Positions 34,956-45,062 are shown, numbered from the stretch's first letter. The stretch is DNA of 64,000 bases from Sphingomonas cannabina (GCF_021391395.1 NZ_CP090059.1:3333001-3397000), one strand, 5' to 3'. Program-made: numbers and translations. Notes: generated by a model not told the origin, from the letters alone.

Positions 34956-35327
34956 ATGCCGTCGCCGTCGCTGGTTCACCGTCTTCGCGTTGAGACACAT
35001 GCCGTCTGGCTGGCCGTGCGCGATCCGCGCACGCCCTGGCCGGCGCGGGCGATCGGGCTGCTCGTCGCTGCCTATGCCCTGTCGCCGATCGACCTGATAC
35101 CCGATTTCATTCCGGTGCTCGGCCTGCTGGACGACGCCATCCTGATCCCGGCGGGCGTCTGGCTCGCGACCCGCTTCATCCCCGCCGCTGTGATGGCCGA
35201 GCATCGCGCCGCCGCCGAGGCCGCCGCCGAACGCCCCGCCTCGCGCTGGGGGCTCGTCCTCGTGCTGCTCGCCTGGGCGGCGATCGCGTGGCTGGCGTGG
35301 TCGCTGGTGCGGACCTTGTACGACTGA
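34956..35327 (+). CDS. DUF1232 (YkvA-type) membrane protein
   Basis: 123 residues from ATG 34956, eight bases after gspN. The DUF1232 core is [20 protein letters not shown], followed by [18 protein letters not shown] and a C-terminal helix [20 protein letters not shown]. Function of the family is not settled. Confidence 0.87.
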   Translation: MPSPSLVHRLRVETHAVWLAVRDPRTPWPARAIGLLVAAYALSPIDLIPDFIPVLGLLDDAILIPAGVWLATRFIPAAVMAEHRAAAEAAAERPASRWGLVLVLLAWAAIAWLAWSLVRTLYD

Positions 35328-35435
35328 GCCGTCAGGCCAGACCGACGTTCAGGCAAGAAGACGTTCGCTCCCTACCCCGTCACCCGTGACGGTTGGAAAC
35401 GGGCAAGCGATGATCCAGAACTTCAAATGTCGCCG

Positions 35436-36668
35436 CTATGCCGCGTGCGCGGCGATCCAATCCTCGACCACCGGTGCGATCTGGCCGCGCCACTTGGAGC
35501 CGTTGAAGATGCCGTAATGGCCGACCTTCGGCGCCATGTGGTATTTCTTCTCCTTGGCGGCCAGCTTGGTCGCCAGCGTCAGCGCCGCCCTGGTCTGCCC
35601 CAGGCCGGAGATGTCGTCGCGCTCGCCCTCGATCGCGAGCAGGCCGATGTCGGTGATCGCCGCCGGATCGACCCGGCGCCCGCGATGCTCCATCTCGCCT
35701 TTCGGCAGCGCATGGCGCTGGAACACCACGTCGATCGTCTGGAGGTAGAACTCCGCCGTCATGTCGCAGACCGAGCGATACTCGTCGTAGAACGCCATCG
35801 TCGCCTCGGCGCTGTCGTCGTCGCCCTGCACGAGATGCTTGAACAGCTCCCAATGCGAGATCATGTGGTTGCCGAGGTTCATCGTCATGAACCCGGCGAG
35901 CTGCAGGAAGCCCGGATAGACCCGCCGTCCGGCACCCGGATAGAGCAGCGGCACGGTGGCGATGACGTTCTGCTCGAACCAGGCATGCGGCCGCTCGGTC
36001 GCCAGCGTGTTGACCGCGGTCGGCGCCTCGCGCGTGTCGATCGGCCCGCCCATCAGCGTCAGCGTGCGCGGGCGGTTGGGGTGCTTGTCGGCGCTCATCA
36101 GCGCCGCGGCGGCATAGCAGGGCACCGACGGCTGGCACACGGCGAGCATGTGCGGGCGCGGATCGCCCTCGCGGCCGATGAGCTCCAGGAACTCGACGAT
36201 GTAGTCGATGTAATCGTCGAGGTCGAAGCGTCCCTCGTCGGTGGGAACCAGCTTCGCGTCGCGCCAGTCGGTGATGTAGACGTCATGCTTCGGCAGCATC
36301 CGCTCGACCGTGCCGCGCAGCAGCGTCGCGTAGTGGCCGGACATCGGCGCCACGATCAGCAGCTTGGGTCCGCCCTCGATCCCCTCGCGCGCGAAATGCT
36401 TGAGCTGGCCGAACGGCTTCTTGAGAACGACCTCCTCATGAACGGCGACCTGGCGTCCGTCGACCGTCGTGCGGTCGAGCCCGAAGTGCGGCTTGCCGCG
36501 CGGCGCCGCAGCATGGGCGAACACCTCCAGCGCCGAGGCGAGCACCGGCCCGCCGCCGAAATAGGCGAACGGGTTTGCCGGATTGTTCAGCAGCCCGGCC
36601 GAAAAATTCGCGAACGCGCTCGCCCCCGCAAGCATCGATCGTTGCACTTCATACGCATCATAGAGCAT
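35436..36668 (-). CDS. phaZ: Intracellular polyhydroxyalkanoate depolymerase
   Basis: 410 residues from ATG 36668, with GGGGAAC upstream. Alpha/beta-hydrolase fold with the lipase-box-like sequence AVCQPSVPCYAA, where the cysteine replaces the usual serine nucleophile, as in PhaZ1-type intracellular depolymerases. The N-terminal region LYDAYEVQRSMLAGASAFAN and the C-terminal histidine region VGHYGIFNGSKWRGQIAP match the family. It releases 3-hydroxyacids from native PHA granules. A phasin-family gene is at 8444. Confidence 0.93.
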   Translation of the reverse strand: MLYDAYEVQRSMLAGASAFANFSAGLLNNPANPFAYFGGGPVLASALEVFAHAAAPRGKPHFGLDRTTVDGRQVAVHEEVVLKKPFGQLKHFAREGIEGGPKLLIVAPMSGHYATLLRGTVERMLPKHDVYITDWRDAKLVPTDEGRFDLDDYIDYIVEFLELIGREGDPRPHMLAVCQPSVPCYAAAALMSADKHPNRPRTLTLMGGPIDTREAPTAVNTLATERPHAWFEQNVIATVPLLYPGAGRRVYPGFLQLAGFMTMNLGNHMISHWELFKHLVQGDDDSAEATMAFYDEYRSVCDMTAEFYLQTIDVVFQRHALPKGEMEHRGRRVDPAAITDIGLLAIEGERDDISGLGQTRAALTLATKLAAKEKKYHMAPKVGHYGIFNGSKWRGQIAPVVEDWIAAHAA

Positions 36669-36783
36669 TCGGTATGTTCCCCACCGTGGGTGGAAGCCAC
36701 GGCCCCGATATGGGTATAGCGTGCCGCAGTTGCGAGACAATGCGGATGACGGGGAAAGCGACGAAGCGAGTTGGGGAACTTTA

Positions 36784-36887
36784 AAGCCCCTCCCCTTCAG
36801 GGGAGGGGTTGGGGTGGGGAGGTGCGGCAGGCTCGTCGCTCGCGGATAGCCCCCACCCCCAACCCCTCCCCTGAAGGGGAGGGGCTT
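36784..36887. repeat. Palindromic intergenic repeat, family C copy 1
   Basis: 104 bp: AAGCCCCTCCCCTTCAGGGG and its complement at the ends, with GGTTGGGGTGGGG/CCCCAACCCC inner arms. It lies between divergent phaZ and the ABC exporter. Copy 2 is inside prmC at 60322. Apart from it the 289-bp gap 36669-36957 shows nothing. Confidence 0.92.
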
Positions 36888-36957
36888 GCAAGCCCACACG
36901 CCTCGCTATCCTTCCGAATCCATTGCCGATCGCCCTCACAAGCCCTAGTCCCCGCGC

Positions 36958-38733
36958 ATGGCCGACGCCCCACCCCCGCCGCGCGCCTCGCTCGGCAACC
37001 TCGCGCTCGTCTGGCGCTTCACTGCGCGCTATCCCGTCCGCATCCTGCTCGCGCTGATCGCGCTCGTCACCGCCGCCGGCGCGACGCTGTGGGTGCCGCG
37101 CACGTTCAAGCAGGTGGTCGACAAGGGCTTCGCCAGCGGCGATTTCGACGCCGCCTCGGTCGCGCCCTATTTCGAGGGGCTGATCGCCGTCGTCGTGGTG
37201 CTCGCCCTCTCGACCGCGGTCCGCTTCTACATGGTCTCGTGGCTCGGCGAGCGCACCGTCGCCGACATCCGCGCGGCGGTGCACCGCAACCTGCTCCGCC
37301 AGCCGCCCGGCTGGTTCGAGACCAACCGCCCGTCCGAGATCGCCTCGCGCCTCACCGCCGATACCGCGGTCATCGAGCAGATCGTCGGCGGCACCGTGTC
37401 GATCGCGCTCCGCAACCTGCTGGTCGGCGTCGGCGGCGTCATCACCCTGTTCGCGCTGGCACCCAAGCTCGCGGTCTATCTGATCATCGGCCTGCCGCTG
37501 GTGACGCTGCCGATCATGATCCTCGGCCGCCGCGTGCGCAGCTTCTCCCGGACCAGCCAAGACCGTATCGCCGACATCGGCGCGATGACCGCGGAGACGC
37601 TGGGCGCGATGCGGATCGTCCAGGCATTCGGCCAGGAGGATCGCGAGAGCGAGCGTTTCCGCGGCGCGGTCAACCGCGGCTTCCAGGCGGCACGGCGCCG
37701 CTTCGCCACCCGCGCGGCGATGACCGCCGCCGTCATCTTCCTGCTGTTCGGCGCGATGACGATGCTGTTGTGGGAGGCGGTGCAGGACGTCGCCAACGGC
37801 ACCATCTCCGGCGGATCGATCACCGCCTTCGTCATCACCGCCGGGCTGGTCTCGGGCTCGTTCGGCGCGCTGACCGAGGTCTATGGCGACCTGCTGCGCG
37901 GATCCGGCGCCGCAGCCCGACTCGCCGAGCTGCTCCGCGTCGAGCCCGAGATCAGCGCGCCGGCCGACCCGGTGCCGCTGCCCGAGCCGGCACGCGGCGC
38001 GATCGCCTTCGACCATGTCACCTTCCGCTATCCCACTCGCCCGGAGCTTGCCGCGCTGCACGATTTCTCGCTCGAGGTGAGCCCGGGCGAGACGGTGGCG
38101 GTGGTCGGCCCCTCGGGCGCGGGCAAGTCGACGCTGTTCCAGCTCGTCCAGCGATTCTACGATCCCCAGTCGGGCGAGATCCGCGTCGACGGCGTGCCGG
38201 TGCACCGGGCCGATCCGGCCGAGGTCCGCGCCCGCATCGCGATGGTGCCGCAGGAAACGGTGATCTTCGCCGCCTCCGCGCGCGACAACCTCCGCTACGG
38301 TCGCTGGGATGCGAGCGACGAGGCGATCTGGGCCGCGGCCGAGGCCGCCAACGCCGCCGAGTTCCTGCGCGCGCTCCCCGACGGGCTCGACACCTTCCTC
38401 GGCGAGGCCGGCGCGCGCCTGTCCGGCGGCCAGCGCCAGCGCGTCGCGATCGCCCGCGCGCTGCTGCGCGACGCCCCGATCCTGCTGCTCGACGAGGCGA
38501 CCAGCGCGCTCGATGCCGAGAGCGAGCGGCTGGTCCAGTCCGCGCTGGACCGGCTGATGGCGAACCGCACCACGCTGGTGATCGCCCACCGCCTCGCCAC
38601 CGTCCGCGCCGCCGGGCGCATCGTCGTGATGGACGCCGGCCGCATCGTCGAGACCGGCACCCACGCCGAGCTGATCGGCGGCGGCGGCCTCTACGCGCGC
38701 CTCGCGAGCCTGCAGTTCAGCGAGGCGGCGTAG
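36958..38733 (+). CDS. ABC exporter, fused membrane and ATPase domains
   Basis: 591 residues. Six membrane helices in residues 20-300, then one nucleotide-binding domain: Walker A GPSGAGKST at about 385, Q-loop PQETVIFAASARDNL, signature LSGGQRQR, Walker B ILLLDEATSALD, switch His in VIAHRLATV. It resembles the MsbA/lipid-flippase branch of exporters, working as a homodimer. Substrate unknown. It stands alone between two palindromic repeats. Confidence 0.93.
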   Translation: MADAPPPPRASLGNLALVWRFTARYPVRILLALIALVTAAGATLWVPRTFKQVVDKGFASGDFDAASVAPYFEGLIAVVVVLALSTAVRFYMVSWLGERTVADIRAAVHRNLLRQPPGWFETNRPSEIASRLTADTAVIEQIVGGTVSIALRNLLVGVGGVITLFALAPKLAVYLIIGLPLVTLPIMILGRRVRSFSRTSQDRIADIGAMTAETLGAMRIVQAFGQEDRESERFRGAVNRGFQAARRRFATRAAMTAAVIFLLFGAMTMLLWEAVQDVANGTISGGSITAFVITAGLVSGSFGALTEVYGDLLRGSGAAARLAELLRVEPEISAPADPVPLPEPARGAIAFDHVTFRYPTRPELAALHDFSLEVSPGETVAVVGPSGAGKSTLFQLVQRFYDPQSGEIRVDGVPVHRADPAEVRARIAMVPQETVIFAASARDNLRYGRWDASDEAIWAAAEAANAAEFLRALPDGLDTFLGEAGARLSGGQRQRVAIARALLRDAPILLLDEATSALDAESERLVQSALDRLMANRTTLVIAHRLATVRAAGRIVVMDAGRIVETGTHAELIGGGGLYARLASLQFSEAA

Positions 38734-38738
38734 CCCTA

Positions 38739-38877
38739 GCTCCTCCCCGGCACGGGGAGGGGGACCGCCGCCGAAGGCGGTGGTGGAGGGGGCCCTCCAT
38801 GAAACGAATCGCTTGCGGCTGGCCCCCTCCACCATCCGCTAACGCGGATGGTCCCCCTCCCCGTACCGGGGAGGAGC
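38739..38877. repeat. Palindromic intergenic repeat, family B copy 2
   Basis: About 139 bp with CTCCTCCCCGGCACGGGGAG ends. It is longer than copy 1 because the centre differs. It begins six bases after the ABC exporter stop. Confidence 0.9.
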
Positions 38878-38882
38878 TGAGC

Positions 38883-39524
38883 TCAACGTGTCGCGTTGTA
38901 CTTGAGCTGGTCGTCGGTGAGCTGGAACCCCACCAGCGCCTCGAAGGTCGCCTTCAGCACCGCCTGGCGGACGGCGGGGTTGGCGAGCGGGTCCATCGCC
39001 GCTTCCTGCTGCCCGGCCTTGCGCCGCTGCACGATCTGGCTGCGCACCTCGGGGGGCAGCGTCGCCGCGGCGCGGTCGACATAGGCGCCGGCGGTGCCGC
39101 TTGCGGTCGCGCGCGCCTGCCCCGCATCGAAATGCACGGTGATCTGGCTCACCCGCTTGGCGGTGACGACGGTGCCGCCCTGCACGACCGCGCTGTAGAA
39201 GGGCAAGGTCACGTCGCGCGCGCCATCGGTGCGGGTCCGCCGCGCCTGCACGTCGAAGGTGATCGAGGTGTAGATCGGGTCGACCGTATCGTTGCAGGTC
39301 GAGCGCACGTTGGTGATGCTCGCCACCACGTCGATCGCGTCGGCGGTGCGTGCCGTCTCCGGGTTGAACAGCGTGACGTCGCCGGTCGCGGCCGGCACGC
39401 CCACCGACGGGCAGGCGGTGCGCACCGCGGTGATGCCGCCCGACGGATCGATCTCGCCCCGATTCGAGCAGCCGGCGGCAAGCAGCGCCAGGACGGAGAG
39501 GGCAGTGAGGCTGCGGACGTTCAC
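38883..39524 (-). CDS. Hypothetical lipoprotein
   Basis: 213 residues. Lipobox LLAAGC with Cys19 after a hydrophobic signal ([14 protein letters not shown]). The mature part contains a beta-rich region [19 protein letters not shown] with paired cysteines and an Ala-rich C-terminus. No family recognised beyond lipoprotein. Anchored in the periplasmic face of the inner or outer membrane (the residue after Cys is Ser, so probably outer). Divergent from ispH. Confidence 0.8.
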   Translation of the reverse strand: MNVRSLTALSVLALLAAGCSNRGEIDPSGGITAVRTACPSVGVPAATGDVTLFNPETARTADAIDVVASITNVRSTCNDTVDPIYTSITFDVQARRTRTDGARDVTLPFYSAVVQGGTVVTAKRVSQITVHFDAGQARATASGTAGAYVDRAAATLPPEVRSQIVQRRKAGQQEAAMDPLANPAVRQAVLKATFEALVGFQLTDDQLKYNATR

Positions 39525-39618
39525 GAATGACCTTTCAAATACGGGCGGGCACGGCCGCAGCCCGCGTGGCTACCAAGCGCCTTCCGCCTGCGCAAGCAAT
39601 CGCGTAGAGCGGCACGCG

Positions 39619-40563
39619 ATGACCAAGCCCGCGCTCACCCTGCTGATCGCCGCCCCGCGCGGCTTCTGCGCCGGCGTCGACCGCGCCATCCGCATCGTCG
39701 AGCTGGCGATCGAGCGCTACGGCGCGCCGGTCTACGTCCGGCACGAGATCGTCCACAACAAGTTCGTCGTCGACAACCTCAAGGCCAAGGGCGCGGTGTT
39801 CGTCGAGGAGCTCGACCAGGTGCCGGACGGCGTGCCCGTGGTGTTCTCCGCCCACGGCGTGCCCAAGGTAGTGCCGGCGAGCGCGGCGGAGCGCGGCCTC
39901 GAATATCTCGACGCCACCTGCCCGCTGGTCTCCAAGGTCCATCGCCAGGCCGAACGTCTGGTCGCCGCCGGCAAGCACATCCTGTTCGTCGGCCACGCCG
40001 GTCATCCCGAGGTGATCGGCACCTTCGGCCAGGTGCCGGAAGGATCGATGACCCTGGTCGAGACCGTCGCCGATGCCGAGGCGCTCGAGCCCGCCGATCC
40101 CGACAATCTCGCCTTCCTCACGCAGACCACGCTGTCGGTCGACGATACGGCCGCGGTGGTCGGCGTGTTCACCCGCCGCTTCCCCAGCATCGTCGCGCCG
40201 CGCGCCGACGACATCTGCTACGCGACCTCGAACCGCCAGGCCGCGGTCAAGGCGATCGCCGCTACCTGCGAGCTGATGCTGGTGATCGGCGCCCCCAATT
40301 CCTCCAACTCGGTCCGCCTGGTCGAGGTCGCCGAGCGCGAGGGCACGCCGGCCAAGCTGATCCAGCGCGCCACCGACCTCGAATGGGACTGGCTGGAGGG
40401 CGTGACGACGCTCGGCCTCACCGCCGGCGCCTCCGCACCCGAGCTGCTCGTGCGCGAGCTCGTCGACCGCCTCGCCACCCGCTACGAGGTCGCCGAGCGC
40501 GAGGTGGTCACCACGCACGAGGACCTGACCTTCAAGCTGCCGCGGGGATTGCAGGCGGCTTAG
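39619..40563 (+). CDS. ispH: 4-hydroxy-3-methylbut-2-enyl diphosphate reductase
   Basis: 314 residues. Last step of the MEP isoprenoid pathway, giving IPP and DMAPP. The three Fe-S cluster cysteines are in [22 protein letters not shown] and [11 protein letters not shown]; substrate-contact motifs [32 protein letters not shown] and [10 protein letters not shown] are all present. In many alphaproteobacteria ispH is followed by thrB and rnhA; here those genes lie 4.5 kb further on. Confidence 0.97.
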   Translation: MTKPALTLLIAAPRGFCAGVDRAIRIVELAIERYGAPVYVRHEIVHNKFVVDNLKAKGAVFVEELDQVPDGVPVVFSAHGVPKVVPASAAERGLEYLDATCPLVSKVHRQAERLVAAGKHILFVGHAGHPEVIGTFGQVPEGSMTLVETVADAEALEPADPDNLAFLTQTTLSVDDTAAVVGVFTRRFPSIVAPRADDICYATSNRQAAVKAIAATCELMLVIGAPNSSNSVRLVEVAEREGTPAKLIQRATDLEWDWLEGVTTLGLTAGASAPELLVRELVDRLATRYEVAEREVVTTHEDLTFKLPRGLQAA

Positions 40564-40605
40564 GCGGATCGACTCCCGATCCCCCGGGCAGTGCGCCCCT
40601 TTTCA

Positions 40606-40732
40606 ATCCTCCCCCGCCAGGGGGAGGTGGCACGCGAAGCGTGACGGAGGGGGAGGAAGCACGCCGAGAGTTGAGTCGCCGTCCTCCCCCTCCGTCGCCT
40701 TCGGCGCCACCTCCCCCTGGCGGGGGAGGATT
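40606..40732. repeat. Palindromic intergenic repeat, family A copy 4
   Basis: 127 bp in the same orientation as copy 3 (left hairpin GGCACGCGAAGCGTGAC); its right hairpin is the variant GGCGCC type (GTCGCCTTCGGCGCC). Lies downstream of ispH. Confidence 0.9.
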
Positions 40733-40770
40733 TGGCTCCCTGTTGCATAACCCTCGGCGCGTGACATAAG

Positions 40771-40791
40771 TTACCGCTAACAAGACGGTAA
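40771..40791. promoter_or_regulatory. Inverted repeat upstream of the antiporter gene
   Basis: TTACCG-9 nt-CGGTAA is a perfect 6+6 inverted repeat 24 bp before ATG 40816; a strong AGGAGGGGG ribosome-binding site lies between. Possible operator; no regulator gene is adjacent. Confidence 0.5.
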
Positions 40792-40815
40792 AGACCGCAT
40801 CAGGAGGGGGCATCC

Positions 40816-42126
40816 ATGACACCGGCCGAGCTCAGCGTCGTCTTCTTCCTCGAGCTGTTCGTGATCGTCGCCGCGGCGCGCGCGGTCGGCTGGCTCGGCA
40901 AGCGCTTCCTCGGCCAGCCGCAGGTGGTCGGCGAGATGATCGCCGGCGTGCTGCTCGGCCCGTCGCTGTTCGGCCTGATCGCGCCGGACCTGCAGGCGCA
41001 GCTGTTCCCCAAGGACGCCAAGGGCGTGCTCTACGTCGGCGCCCAGCTCGGCGTCGGCCTCTACATGTTCCTCGTCGGGCTCGGCTTCGACCGGTCGCAT
41101 TTCCGCAGCAACGTCAGGAGCGCGAGCGCGGTCTCGCTGTCGGGCATGGCGGCGCCGTTCCTGATCGCCGTGCTGCTGGCGCCGTGGCTGATGAGCCTCG
41201 GGCTGTTCTCGCCGCGGCTCGGCGCGGCGCAGGCGACATTGTTCATGGGCGCGTGCATCTCGATCACCGCCTTCCCGATGCTGGCGCGCATCATCCACGA
41301 GCGCGGGCTGTCGAAGTCGCCGCTCGGCTCGCTGTCGCTGTCGGCGGGAGCGATCGACGACGCAGGCGCCTGGACGGTGCTGGCGGTCGTGCTCGCGACC
41401 TTCGGCGCCGGCCCCGGCGTCGCGGTCAAAGCGATCGTCGGCGCGATCCTGTTCGCGGTGCTGGTGCTGGGGTTCGGGCCGAAGCTGCTCGCGCCGCTCG
41501 GCGTGGCGGCGGAGAAGGCGAACGGCGTCAGCCAGGGCCTGCTCGCGACCGTGCTGATGCTGTTCCTGCTCGCCGCCTTCGCGATGGACTGGGTCGGGAT
41601 GCACGCGGTGTTCGGCGGCTTCCTGCTCGGCACGGCGATGCCGCGCGGCGTGCTGACCCGCGAGCTGCGTGCCAAGCTGGAGCCGTTCACGGTGGTCCTG
41701 CTGCTGCCGATGTTCTTCACCTTCTCGGGCCTCAACACGCAGCTGAACATGGTCGCGACGCCGTCGCTGCTGCTGGTCGCGCTCGCGATCCTCGCCGCCT
41801 CGATCCTCGCCAAGGGCGGCGCGTGCTGGGCGGCGGCGCGGCTGACGGGTCAGGACAATCCCACCGCGCTCGGCATCGGCGCGCTGATGAACGCGCGCGG
41901 CCTGATGGAGCTGATCATCATCAACATCGGCCTGCAGCGCGGTCTGATCGGCGTCGAGCTGTTCTCGATGCTGGTGCTGATGGCGGTGGTGACGACGCTG
42001 ATGGCCTCGCCGCTGTTCGAGGTCGTCTACGGCCGCAAGGCGCGCGAGCGCGGCGAGCTCGGCGCGATCCGTGACGTGCGGGAGGATGGCGCGGTGGCGG
42101 CGGCGGCGGGCCAGCCGGCCGGCTGA
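40816..42126 (+). CDS. CPA2-type cation/proton antiporter (Kef-like)
   Basis: 436 residues, about 12 membrane helices, no cytosolic TrkA-N domain. Landmarks: GEMIAGVLLGPSLFG near 45-60, CISITAFPMLARIIHERGLS, LSAGAIDDAGAWTVLA (the paired acidic residues of the ion site) and ARGLMELIIINIGLQ. It should exchange K+ or Na+ for H+ in the inner membrane. Strong ribosome-binding site. Confidence 0.93.
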   Translation: MTPAELSVVFFLELFVIVAAARAVGWLGKRFLGQPQVVGEMIAGVLLGPSLFGLIAPDLQAQLFPKDAKGVLYVGAQLGVGLYMFLVGLGFDRSHFRSNVRSASAVSLSGMAAPFLIAVLLAPWLMSLGLFSPRLGAAQATLFMGACISITAFPMLARIIHERGLSKSPLGSLSLSAGAIDDAGAWTVLAVVLATFGAGPGVAVKAIVGAILFAVLVLGFGPKLLAPLGVAAEKANGVSQGLLATVLMLFLLAAFAMDWVGMHAVFGGFLLGTAMPRGVLTRELRAKLEPFTVVLLLPMFFTFSGLNTQLNMVATPSLLLVALAILAASILAKGGACWAAARLTGQDNPTALGIGALMNARGLMELIIINIGLQRGLIGVELFSMLVLMAVVTTLMASPLFEVVYGRKARERGELGAIRDVREDGAVAAAAGQPAG

Positions 42127-42142
42127 CGGGCGGCTCCGCCTG

Positions 42143-42604
42143 ATGCAGCAGCTCACCATCAGGCCGTACCAGGCGTCCGACTGGCCCGCGATCAATGCCA
42201 TCCACGACGCCGCGCGGTTGGACGAGCTTCGGCTGAGCGTCGGCCTCCACGCCTTTCGCCCGCTTGCCGAGGTCGCCGAGGACGAGGGCCTCTTCGACGG
42301 AGAACTATGGGTCGCGGAGGCGCCGCACGTCGTCGGATTCGTCGCTTTCGACCGCGAGGAGGTGAGCTGGCTGTATGTCGATCCGGCTCACTATGGAAAG
42401 GGGGTGGGCAAGCGCCTCCTTCGCCACGCGCTCGCCCGGATTCCCGGGGACGCGACGACTTCGGTGCTTGCCGGCAACGATCCCGCGCTGAATCTCTACC
42501 TCGCTGCCGGATTCGAGATCGTCGAGACCAGGTCGGGGCACCTCTCGGGCGCGCCCGATGTTCCCGCTACGGGGCACCTTCTGAAACGCGGCGGCCGCAA
42601 CTGA
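42143..42604 (+). CDS. GNAT-family N-acetyltransferase
   Basis: 153 residues from ATG 42143, 16 bases after the antiporter stop. Acetyl-CoA loop GKGVGKRLLRHALA, preceded by VSWLYVDPAHYG and followed by GNDPALNLYLAAGFEIVE. Substrate unknown. Confidence 0.9.
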   Translation: MQQLTIRPYQASDWPAINAIHDAARLDELRLSVGLHAFRPLAEVAEDEGLFDGELWVAEAPHVVGFVAFDREEVSWLYVDPAHYGKGVGKRLLRHALARIPGDATTSVLAGNDPALNLYLAAGFEIVETRSGHLSGAPDVPATGHLLKRGGRN

Positions 42605-42761
42605 ACGTGAGCGCGCCGCCATTCTTTGAGAGACGCGCTGCGTTGGAATTTACGAGATCGTTGGTTGGTCGACGTTCCGTTCTGCGGCGAAGTGCCCCTA
42701 GAGCCGACATGCAAAATAGGCTCTAACCCGTCCCACCAGCTTGACGGATTCAGGAGTGCCG

Positions 42762-43346
42762 ATGTTCGTGTTAGCAGGGATTGTGCTAGCCGCGATGAGT
42801 GCCCGTGGCGTCGAAGTACCTGTAAAGGCTGCTGGCCTTGAAGGTCATTGGGCGTCTGATTGCCAGCCGATCGGCAAGAACGGCAGACACGGCGTAGCCA
42901 TCCAGATCACCATCAAAGGTGAACGCATGCGGGCGGAAGCTCAGATGTATGCGACCAACGCCTGCCAGACGCCTACATTTAAGCTGTCCTATAGGGGCAG
43001 CATAGTGTTCCAACGACTTGCCGATGGCAGCATTGTCTTCGACCATATGGTCAGATCGATCATCTTAACTCCCCAGGCATCAGATGTTGTTATCCAGTAC
43101 AATATGGAAGGTGATCACGGTTGCGGCCTGCAAGGATGGAAGATTAACGTTCAGAAGTCAGTTGCCGGAAAGACTTGCTACCCGTTCTCGTTCCCAATCG
43201 AGGGTACGACTCTTCATGATGTAGCTTGGTTAAATGGCGATGCTTTGCGCTTGGGAGCCTTTCCTATACTCTGGTCTAACACCGTTTCTGCCAAGCGCCC
43301 GACGAAACCATCTTCCACAGTATACCACAAGGTGATCGGCAGTTAA
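42762..43346 (+). CDS. Low-GC orphan secreted protein
   Basis: 194 residues from ATG 42762, with CAGGAG as ribosome-binding site. The N-terminus MFVLAGIVLAAMSARGVEVP is a short signal peptide. The rest is beta-rich with cysteines (EGHWASDCQPIGKNGRHGV, ATNACQTPTF, DHGCGLQGWK, KTCYPFSFP) that can form disulphides, resembling small lipocalin-like or periplasmic domains. No family recognised. Codon use is AT-richer than neighbours, and the gap before it (42605-42761) and after it (43347-43471) is also lower in GC, which points to recent acquisition. Confidence 0.7.
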   Translation: MFVLAGIVLAAMSARGVEVPVKAAGLEGHWASDCQPIGKNGRHGVAIQITIKGERMRAEAQMYATNACQTPTFKLSYRGSIVFQRLADGSIVFDHMVRSIILTPQASDVVIQYNMEGDHGCGLQGWKINVQKSVAGKTCYPFSFPIEGTTLHDVAWLNGDALRLGAFPILWSNTVSAKRPTKPSSTVYHKVIGS

Positions 43347-43471
43347 GCATCGACTGCTATCGGCTCTGAGAGACAAACTCGTAAACGTCTACTCCTGGGG
43401 GGCCTGGCAGCCGCTCCACTTTGCGGGGCTGAGACTGGCAAACAGGAACAGCGTGCCGTTGCTTCCGCGAA

Positions 43472-44869
43472 CTATTCCACCCCGGCGCCGCCGGCCGCGT
43501 CGCCCGCCGCCCGATAGACCGCCTTCAGGTTCATGAACTCGTGCAGTCCGAACGGCCCGAGCTCGCGGCCATGCCCCGAACGCTTGATCCCGCCGAACGG
43601 CGCCTCCGGAGCCGAGGCGAGCATCTGGTTGATCGCGACCATGCCCGCCGCGATGTCGCGGACGAAGCGCTGCTGCTCGCCGGGCTCGTCGGTCCAGACC
43701 GACGATCCCAGACCGAACGGCACCTCATTGGCGATCCGGATCGCCTCGTCGATGTCCGCGGCGCGGAACACCATGGCGATCGGCCCGAACAGTTCTTCGT
43801 TCGCGAAGGGGCTGTCCAGCGGCACGTCGGTCAGGATGCCGGCGGTGAGATAGGCGCCCGGCAGGTCGGGCTTCTCGCCCCCGACCAGCAGCTTCGCCCC
43901 CAGCCGCTTCGCTTCGTCGAGCTGCCCGAGCACGGTGTCGCGCTGACCGAAGCTCGACAACGGCCCCATGTCGCTCGCCGGGTCCATGGGATCGCCGGCC
44001 TTCACCGCCTTCATGGCCGCGCTGAACCTGTCGAGGAACGCATCGTAGATGTCGGCATGGACGATCATCCGCTTTGCGCAGATGCACGACTGCCCGGTGT
44101 TCTGGATACGTGCCTTCACCGCCTGGCCGACCGCCTTGTCGAGATCGGCCGAGGGCATCACGATGAACGGATCGGACCCGCCGAGCTCGAGCACCACCTT
44201 CTTCAGGTTGCGCCCCGCCTGCTCCGCCACCGCCGCGCCGGCGCCTTCGCTGCCGGTCAGCGTCACCGCCACCACCCGGTCGTCGGCGATGATACGCTCG
44301 ACCGCGCCCGACTTGATCGCCAGGTTCTGGAACAACCCCTCGGGTCCGCCGGCGGCCAGCACCATCTCCTCCATCAACTCGGCCACGCCCTGGACGATGC
44401 TGGCATGCTTCAGCAGCCCGACGTTGCCGGCAAGGATGGTCGGCGCGAGGAAGCGCACCACCTGCCAATAGGGGAAGTTCCACGGCATCACCGCCAGCAC
44501 CGGTCCCTGCGGCTGCCACTGCGCCTCGGCGGTGCCGCCGTTGGCCAGCCGGAACGTCCGCGGCTCGAGCATCGCCGGGCCGTGCTCGGCATAATGGCGG
44601 AAGGCCGCGGCGCATTTCTCCACCTCGGCGACCGCGGAGGCATAGGTCTTGCCCATCTCCTCCGTCGCCGTCCGCGCCAACCGCGCCTTGTCGGCCTCGT
44701 ACCGGTCGGCGATGCGGGCTAGCAGTTCGGTCCGCACCGAAAGCGGCGTCGTGCGCCACTGCCGGTAAGTATCGGCGGCACGGGCGAGCTTCGCATCGAC
44801 CTCCTCATCCGTCAGTTCCGCATGGGCCGCGATCTCTTCGCCGGTGGCCGGATTGATGCTCTTGAACAT
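43472..44869 (-). CDS. NAD(P)-dependent aldehyde dehydrogenase, succinate-semialdehyde type
   Basis: 465 residues. Catalytic Cys in NTGQSCICAKRM, general base Glu in VVLELGGSDPF, cofactor block VMPWNFPYWQVVRFLAP. The C-terminal ending IKRSGHGRELGPFGLHEFMN is typical of the short SSADH group (GabD1/Sad type), though the start FKSINPATGEEIA is generic. Probably oxidises succinate semialdehyde or a similar aldehyde. Stands alone. Confidence 0.88.
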   Translation of the reverse strand: MFKSINPATGEEIAAHAELTDEEVDAKLARAADTYRQWRTTPLSVRTELLARIADRYEADKARLARTATEEMGKTYASAVAEVEKCAAAFRHYAEHGPAMLEPRTFRLANGGTAEAQWQPQGPVLAVMPWNFPYWQVVRFLAPTILAGNVGLLKHASIVQGVAELMEEMVLAAGGPEGLFQNLAIKSGAVERIIADDRVVAVTLTGSEGAGAAVAEQAGRNLKKVVLELGGSDPFIVMPSADLDKAVGQAVKARIQNTGQSCICAKRMIVHADIYDAFLDRFSAAMKAVKAGDPMDPASDMGPLSSFGQRDTVLGQLDEAKRLGAKLLVGGEKPDLPGAYLTAGILTDVPLDSPFANEELFGPIAMVFRAADIDEAIRIANEVPFGLGSSVWTDEPGEQQRFVRDIAAGMVAINQMLASAPEAPFGGIKRSGHGRELGPFGLHEFMNLKAVYRAAGDAAGGAGVE

Positions 44870-45062
44870 GGCTGGTCCTGGATGGTTGCGGGCTTGGCTG
44901 AAGCTGGGCGATGAGCCGGATCGGCCGAGGATGCAACGCCGACCTGCGATCGGAGTTTCCGCTCGCCCGTCGAACCATCCTCGCCGTTGCCAGCCACCGG
45001 CGGCACCCGTAAGGCCGGCTGCTGGAATTCCGGCGGGAACCGCCGCTCTCAGGGGGCATGGC

